From Sarocladium kiliense (Eukaryota > Ascomycota > Sordariomycetes > Hypocreales > Sarocladiaceae), in the NCBI GenBank assembly GCA_030734395.1, contig JAUZTG010000041.1, forward strand, positions 620,001-684,000: 64,000 bases of DNA, in the 5' to 3' direction. The position numbers and the translations under genes were made by a program. Shown here piece after piece: positions 56,295 through 64,000 of this stretch. The notes below the pieces were generated by a model. That model ran no database searches. It was not told the DNA's origin and saw only the letters and a program-made list of their open reading frames with translations. Position 1 is the stretch's first letter. Every line of letters starts with the position of its first letter.

Positions 56295-59200
56295 AGTACA
56301 AATATGAGAACGAAAAGTAAAATTGAGAAAAGTAGACTAGATAGAATTATGGATTCTCCCATGTCGATGATGACGCACTGTAGTACTTTGTTACAGGGTT
56401 GTGCATGATTTACTGATGGAGTTACGACATCAATGATGAAATATATAGGCTGCTGATTTAGTAATTAGATTATCAACTTGGCCAGTTAATTTGCCGGTAA
56501 GTATCTGAACAGACAGTAAACATAGATGTTTAATCTAATAACTCGTTTAGTTATAGATTGTCAGATTCATAATGGAATTCTGGAACCAGCGGCTCAGTAT
56601 TTGAATAAGCAAAGCTATGGATACGTTAATTAACAGCTCATATCTTACATCAGTGGGTCTTCAGACTGCTTTATTGAGTGGCTCATCAATGATGGAGCGG
56701 GAGTGTTTTCAGTGCTACAAGATAGCTCAAAGTTAAATGAAGATGTATGTGACCTATTATAGCATGTTATCTAATTATAGTAAAATACTAGTTTGGCACT
56801 ATAATGTCTCAGTTCCACCTAATTAAGTTCTTTGTTACAACATAAGCGCCAGCTTTAACTCAGTTAACAACTCACAACTAATGTGGTGAAGCCAACACAT
56901 AACATAGCACAATGAGCTAGGGCCTCTTAGCAAAGTCGTGGTTTCAATGAGCAATCAAACGGTTTATATATGTTAATTGACTTTTTTAATGGGTCCTCCC
57001 TACAAGCCAAGTCTCAGCGTTGGTAGTACACACTAGGGCTGTGTGCATTCGTTATTAAATTATTTACTAAATTAGTTACTGTGGCAGTTACCGCACCGCT
57101 GGAGTTCGTAACTATACTTACAACAGTTGTAACTAATATATTTATTATTTGCCACAAAGGACTGTAGTTAGCAAATTCACTGAATAAAGTCACTGGATAC
57201 AGTTCCATTAGATAGTATAGTAACCGCAGCTTGCTTTGCTACAGCTTGCAAAGTTAGCATATAATCTATAGGCTTTAATGCAGGATTGTGATTTTAGTAA
57301 CTAAGTGAGTAAGTCATTGAGTTTTTAACTAAGTGAGATATGAGTTACTAACTGAATTAAAATTAACTCAATAAATTAATTAGTAACTTACAACTTAGTA
57401 GGTAACTCATACCTTATTGAGTTAATAATTTTACTAACTCACAAACTAGCTCTTGACTTTAAGCTAACTAACTCACTGAGTTACTTAGTAAGGCTAGATG
57501 AGTAGCTCAGTGAGTTAATTGGTCTTAGAATAGCTATAAAAACGTGGGTGATTTTTCTTAATTAAATTAAACTTAAAAGATCATAATATTAGTTATTAAG
57601 CTATTTAGACCTATTATTAGCTCTTTTTTATCTAATTTATTCGCGAAGTTATATATAGTTCTAAACTAACTCAGTAAAATAGTTTACTAACTCAAGTTTG
57701 ACTCATAAGTCAAATTTAACTTAATTAGTAACTCAGTTAGTAACTCATTAAGTTACTTAAGTGACTATTTAAATAGTATTTTATTAATAATACTTATAAT
57801 TAATTATATATTAATTTAACACTATAATAAGTAATAGTTTCATTATAACTACTATTATTTATATAGTTAAATAAGCTACTATATCAGACTTGAGTTAAAA
57901 TTAACTCAATTAGTAACTCATGAGTTAATTCACGACCCTGTCAGTTACTAATAAGCTTATGTAGTGTAAATTATGATCTGACATGAAAGGTATACCAATT
58001 AATAGATTTCTAATTTGTAGTAATTATAAATATCTATATTGATTCGTACTTCTAGTTCATAGACTTAGTCCCTAATTTAACTCATAGCAACTGATGAGTA
58101 CAAGAGTTATAATTATAGTTACTATACCCACTAACTTTAGCGAGATAATAACAATTATAGAAAATTATCCAGCGGCTAATTCATAATGGTATGATACATG
58201 GTATACATATCAGGCTATCTACGTAAGATTGCTCAGGCACCAATTATTAGACTACAGTCTGGGTTATGATTTGAGTTACTACACTAAGTAGTATAGTTAC
58301 TACAATTTCTTTAGACAGAAGACTACACTAAGTTTACAAATAGAGTGGCTAAAGCTCTAAGCGATATATAATAATATTATCTAGAAAAGAATTCTAATAC
58401 CAGTATAATCTACTCCTTTACTAAAAAAATATTGACACCAATTAACTCTACTCTTATAAGTATAGTTCCCAAATATATTAAGCTAGTATTGTTTCTAGTT
58501 CGTAGATTCTAGTCTAAATCTACTTTTTAAACGCTATATATTTGCCTTAGTAATTCCTTTCTAATTATTCATCGTATAACATTATATACGGTTATTATTA
58601 AATCTATATAATCTTACATAGCTCCTATTCTTTACTCTTTCACTCGTAATATTATAATAGTTATACGAAGTAGTGATAGTAACTACAGTCACACAGCCCT
58701 GGTTAAAACTAGCTACTAACTTACTCAATTAGTGAAATTGGGACTTGGTTTACTCATTAACCAACTTAACGACGTAGTGACTACCACCTTATAAGTTGTT
58801 TGAGTTACTAGTTAACAAGTGCAACTTATAACCTAAGTCACAGCCCTGAAAATGACCACTGTACGTCTCCTGACCAGCGACCTAAAGGCTTGATTCTGAT
58901 GAGATAATTGACATAAACTCTTTATAGTTATCATCAAAGTCATGGGATTGTGAACTAGTCACTACCACGTTTTAATTGAGAGCTATCATAGGTTCCAGTG
59001 TTGTGAGTGAGTTATTAACGTGGGACTACAGTTATGTGTATATACATATCTTAGCATATACAAGTCTATAAATATAGAATTCATAGGCATAAATAGACAT
59101 TAAATTAAATCTGACTAATTAGTAAAATATCTGAATTCCTGGTAAGTGTCATATGATATGAAATAGCTACTAGTTAATCTACTCTAGCTCTTTAGCTACA

Positions 59201-59607
59201 GTGGTATGGTAGGTTAATTATAATAGTTAGTATAGTTGATTAAATACAAGCTTGTGAAAGTGAGTTATATTTAGGAATTATTAGTTAACTGACTCACGAA
59301 CTACTGCATTGAATGAACTACAATTTATAGTGCAGTTAGTGTAGTTGATACTAACTACACTAACTAGAGTAAACTGATTAATAGCTATTGTTAATATGTA
59401 TGATATAGCTTAAAATACCAAAGGTATGATTATACCTATACCTAATCTTACTCCTTTAAGTAGTTCTCTTAAATTTACAGACGCCTTATATAAGCTTAGT
59501 ACTACATTAATATGACTCACTGTAGTTACTATACTAGTTACTAAAGTATAGTCACTGGCTTTACTTAGAAAATCTACTAACTACAGACATTAGTGACTAT
59601 AGTAGTC

Positions 59608-60062
59608 CAGGGCTGTGATTTTAGTAACTCAACTCATAACTCAATGAGTTAATAAAAGTACTAACTCAAATAGTATTCATGAGTTAATTTTAACTTAATT
59701 AGTAACTCAATTAGTAACTTATTAAGTAACTCAAGTTATCTAGTTAGAAGTTTTTCTATATAAGGCCATAAGTAGATACATACTAACTAGTTATAAATAA
59801 AACTAATAGCTGGTTTTACTAGTTTTTTACTAAAATAAGCTGTTTTTGAAAGGGATAGGTAATTGAGTTAATTTTAACTCACTTAGTAACTCATAACTTA
59901 ATGAGTTATAAGTTACTAATTAACTCATTGAGTTAGTAGTTGAGTTACTAAGTTACTAACTCAATGAGTTAATTAGTAGCTCATAACTTATTGAGTTAAT
60001 TATTTTATTAACTCAACCAGTAACTCAATGAGTTTAACTCATGAGTTAATTTCACAACCCTG
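59608..60062. mobile_element. hAT-type MITE of the ACTCAATGAGTT class
   Basis: Starts CAGGGCTGTGATTTTAG and ends TTTCACAACCCTG, 455 bp, with very dense TAACTCAATGAGTTA-like motifs in both orientations. The flanking octamers do not match, so it may be composite. Confidence 0.5.
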
Positions 60063-61165
60063 GTAGGTAGGTACCACGTAAGCGACTAATGCACAACGCT
60101 GGGTAATTATGATAATTAATTACTGTAGTCGGTTCATTATAGTAGTAGAACTCTAAGCTAATTTCACAACTCTGAAGAGTTTGAGCATAATGCAGGCTCT
60201 GAGAAGAACACAGGTAGCATAAGCTGTAAATAATATATTTACGCATTCTTTATTGTAACAGCTATTTGATTCTAAGTACGATGATTAACTCATTGATCTA
60301 TTAGAGCTATCATTTAATATAATTTATCGTAATTAAGGTAAACCCATCTTTGTGTTGACTATAATGGTGAATAATCATATTAATTAAACTAGATTGATTT
60401 AATTAGTAACTAATTAAATACCTAATTTTACTAGTTAAAAGTTAGCTCTTGCTACTCTGCGTAGTGTAGGTATTTAAGTCTATTAGATATGATATATATA
60501 AGCCTATCTCTATAATCTTGCGATCGAAGCTAGCTAGATTATTAAGTCAAACCTCGCGGAAGGTTGCACTTAAAATTCTGAGTATTACTTATTCTAGTTA
60601 CTCTTGTGGTAAGTTAAGTCTGGTTTATATCTACTTATGAGATAACTGGTCTGGTACTAGTTCTAGTCAAGAAAACTACTTATTATAGTAGTCAGATTGC
60701 ATTTTATATAATCACTTAATTATAAGGTTATGAATATACTATAGCAGTGCTATAGTAACTAGTATTTGATTTGATAACCAGTTCAGGACTCTTTTACTTA
60801 TACAACTGCTTTGAATATGGAGTTTGCCGTAGCTTATGCTAGGTAAGAGTTATAATACTTATGATATTCATGTACTGTGCCATCTTTAAATAAGAACTTG
60901 TTGGAATAATCATGCTTAAATAAAGCCCTGGTTTAGAACTGTTCCGAGTACCTGATGATGATAAACCAAAGTACAGCATTTCTTGTAGTAATTAGAATAG
61001 ATTAAGTTATAACTTATTTCCTCATATAAGCAAAATATGTATAAGTTCCCATTATAAATTAGTCTAAATGATGTAAACTATACTTACTTGTATTTTTCGA
61101 TGCTATATTTATGTTACAAGCTGAGATATAGAGATTATAGAATATATTATAGTTGGTATAGTTAG

Positions 61166-61320
61166 CAGAGTTATGGATTAGTTGCTGACGTAGTGACTAC
61201 TGTAGTTACTAATAAATAATAACTGTAGTCGGTAAACTCACTATTAGAATTGCTAACCATAGTAGTTAGTGTACTCAGTTAACTATAGTAATCTAAATAC
61301 GGCTCACTTTGATAACCCTG
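61166..61320. mobile_element. hAT-type MITE, target duplication unclear
   Basis: Starts CAGAGTTATGGATTAG and ends TTTGATAACCCTG, 155 bp. The interior (TAGTGACTACTGTAGTTAC and GTTAGTGTACTCAGTTAACT) closely resembles the copy at 56171-56294. Confidence 0.5.
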
Positions 61321-64000
61321 GTTTAGAGTAATGATATCAATTATACTGGTTACTATAATAATCAATCAGTTAGTTCTATTGTTAAATTTATCATAGTTAG
61401 TATATACTAATCAGAGCTGTTGATTGTAACAGTTTTTAGTTCTTATCTGGGTTGAGACTTAAGTCATGAGTTCAGCCCATTGAGGTTAACAAATCACCTA
61501 CTCATCAGTTAATCGATGTGTACCTCTATTTACTAAGTCAAATCACATAGTCTATATGAGTTATTGTAATGCTATAGTGAGTAACTATAGTAACTAAATC
61601 ACCACTAATGTTATCATTACCATACTGTAGTTGGTAATTCTGCTAACTAAAATAGCTAACTAGGTACAACAGTCTGTAACAAGCTTGTGGTCAATTACTG
61701 TAGTTATGTTGCTGTAGTTAACTGACCGCATAGATTACAGTAGTTAGTTAGTACTTTAGTACCTACGGAACCACTGTATCTTGCAGCTCGTCGTCGGTAG
61801 ACTCACTAATTACTGTACTGACTACTATAGTTCGTGACTGTAGTTAGTAACTTTAGTCACTAATTCACAAGCATGCTTCTAGCCTTATATTTGTTGAGAA
61901 CTATCGAAAATACCAGTATTTCGCAGTTTATGAAAGTGAGTTGTAGTTATACCACTCTAGTCATCTGACTTCACTTACTACTGTAGTTAATAATTACTAC
62001 TAACTAACAGGGTTGTAAAATAACTCATGAGTGAACTCAAAATTCACTCACTGAATCCCGTGCAGGGCTGTGAAATTCAGTCATAAGTTAAACTCATTGA
62101 GTTACTAGTTGAGTTAGTAGTTTTATTAACTTATTAAGTCATGAGTTACTAATCAACTTATTGAGTTAATACTTGAGTTAGTAAATTAATTAACTAATAA
62201 GTAGTTAATTAAGAGCTTATAGCTTAGTGAGTTATGAGGTATTAAGTCAGTTAAAATTAACTTGATACTTATCTCTTTAAAAGATTGTAACAGACTATGA
62301 TAACTCACTGAGTCAGGTAGGGAGCTATTTTATAATAAGACTAATATTTGAAGATCTCCATTTAAAGGTCTCCTCTTCTCTTTTTAGATATTAAGATAAG
62401 GAAAAGAGAATTGAGCACCTATAACAATCTTCCTCTATGCCGCGCCTCTAAGCCGCACCTGATTCATACCCGACTCTTATATAGGTCAGACTAATCTCTC
62501 CAGTGCGACTTCCCTTGTTGCAAAAATAGCTTATTCTAGTATAAAACTAGTAAAACTAAGTATTACTTTTATTCATCACCAGTTAGTATATATTTACTCA
62601 TAGGCTCTATATTAAAAACTATTAATTAGGTAATGTGAGTCGCTTAGTGAGTTAGTAATTGCGTTTAAAGTTATGAGTACTATTTAAGTTAAGACTTTTA
62701 TTAACTCATTGAGGTAGTCAACTAGTTCACTAACTACTATAGTTAAATGCAACCTATTAACTACATTAGTCATGGTTTGAGTTACTATAACTACTAACTA
62801 ATATGATTAGGAGTTACTACTTCTTATATTAGTTAGTAACTGTCATAGCTAATTGCTAATTAATGTAGTTAATTAAGTACAGTTTATAGCGTAGTTAGTG
62901 TAGTTGCTACTAACTATACTATGATAAATTAATTAATGGCTATTTTTATATTATAAATAGCTCATATGTAGTTTAAATAGCTTCGTAGTTAACTAATTAA
63001 GAGCTAGTTATACTTATAATTTGTATGATCAATGGCTCATATAAGCTGATATATGTGTTTATTTATACCTGTAGTTATTACCAGGCTTGTGAACTGAGTA
63101 CGTAGTTAGTTGCACTGAGTGTAGTTACTACGTAGTTATTTTTTACCAACTACGTAGTAACTACGTAAGATAATGAATAGATATAATAAGGTTAAATAAG
63201 CTATTAATGTTATAATAATAAATTAGTTATAGATAATAAAAATATAATTCTAAAATGCTTATATTTTTAATAATATACCCCGGGTTGTGAAATTAGCTCA
63301 TAACTCATTGAGTTAATACTTGAGTTAGTAAAATAAGTACAGTATAAACTATAGTCAATTAACTATTGTGGTTAGTTGGAGTAGTCAGTTAAGTACAGTA
63401 CTCTAACTACAACCCTCTTTCACAACCCTGGTTACAGTTGTACTTAGCACTTTTACTAACTACTCTAGTGATATTTCACAACTCTGGTCTGCAGACACTA
63501 TAAACTACAGCCCTGCGAAGGACTTACTATAGTTACCATACGTTCTATGTACTTGTTTATAGGGCTAAAACAAGACTTATACTGTTAACTTTATTACTTC
63601 AGTAGCCTCCGCTAACAGTTGATGTAGTCTATGATAACTATAATAACTTCAAGACTAATTAGTTCCCATTCCAGTAGTTAGCAAGTTCACTAAGTATATA
63701 CATAGCTACTATCTGTTGATGACGGCTATAAATTAACATATTTCGTAGGATTACTAAATGAACATCTCGGTAATATTGATAATTAGTAGTCAGCTTTGAA
63801 TACTGTATCTAGTGTAGTCAGTTCACTAATATAGTATAATTATAAACTAATTACACAACCCTGCTTCATAGTTACTATAAATTACAGCCCCATAGCTACT
63901 GCAATAACTACAGGTCTCCTTAAACCTATTTTGTTTAATTCTAGGGCAGTTATCGGGAAGTAGTAACTAGTAGTCACCGATCGCTCCTAGAGTTGTATAC

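Larger units (their letters stand above)
48101..64000. other. AT-rich, RIP-like heterochromatic block
   Basis: From about 48,100 to the end of the window the DNA is strongly AT-rich with stops in every frame. TpA is abundant and CpG scarce, the pattern left by repeat-induced point mutation (CpA to TpA). Apart from the transposon relic, MITEs and two small GC-richer islands (about 50,260-50,340 and 62,435-62,520), I see no gene. The stretch 48,101-49,848 holds nothing I recognise. It may be a subtelomeric, pericentromeric or interspersed AT isochore; no telomeric repeat is present. Confidence 0.85.

Noticed and set aside
57014..57208. Minus-strand 64-codon frame in the AT-rich block
   Set aside because: Short, Val/Thr/Asn-rich and derived from GTAGTTAGTAAC-type MITE motifs; not a gene.
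48101..64000. Regularly repeated short motifs as a possible CRISPR or centromeric satellite array
   Set aside because: The repeats are irregularly spaced, occur in both orientations and are bounded by transposon-like ends; CRISPR arrays are not expected in a fungus, and no fixed repeat unit is seen.

Overview
The window is eukaryotic and reads as the nuclear genome of a filamentous ascomycete (Pezizomycotina, most likely Sordariomycetes). Evidence: short 48-120 bp introns with GTAAGT/GTGAGT donors and CTAAC/CTGAC branch sites, fungal-specific families (Asp f 4-like secreted protein, modin-like protein, fungal LysM protein, PNP-NACHT-ankyrin receptor), a Fot1/pogo transposon, and repeat-induced point mutation (RIP) type decay. 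No species is assigned.

Bases 1-32,600 are ordinary euchromatin: a 5'-truncated AAA+ ATPase, a secreted Asp f 4-like protein, an unknown protein, a degenerate tRNA-Arg-like locus, the karyopherin Kap123, a membrane LysM protein, an intracellular GH3 beta-glucosidase, a thioesterase-like protein facing an O-methyltransferase, a modin-like membrane protein, and a Cdc4-type F-box/WD40 protein. Several intergenic gaps of 1-3 kb show nothing I can support.

Bases 33,400-45,800 look accessory. They hold a polyglutamine protein with five copies of a regular four-cysteine module (possibly an undescribed zinc-binding repeat), a PNP-NACHT receptor whose ankyrin tail lies in another frame, a four-exon gene I reconstructed from splice sites (Ser-Pro repeat at the N-terminus, acidic C-terminus with two WETV motifs resembling Atg8-interacting motifs), and an orphan membrane protein.

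Near 48,100 base composition changes abruptly to an AT-rich, gene-empty block that runs to the end of the window. It contains one Fot1-like element (44-bp terminal inverted repeats, TA target duplication) whose transposase keeps one reading frame over 543 codons but carries about 17 stop codons, as expected from RIP. Around it lie many short, partly nested hAT-type MITEs with CAGGGTTGTGA-like ends; two have perfect 8-bp target duplications. The picture is a gene-rich arm running through an accessory/immune-like block into RIP-altered heterochromatin. A functional link between the accessory genes is only inferred from position.
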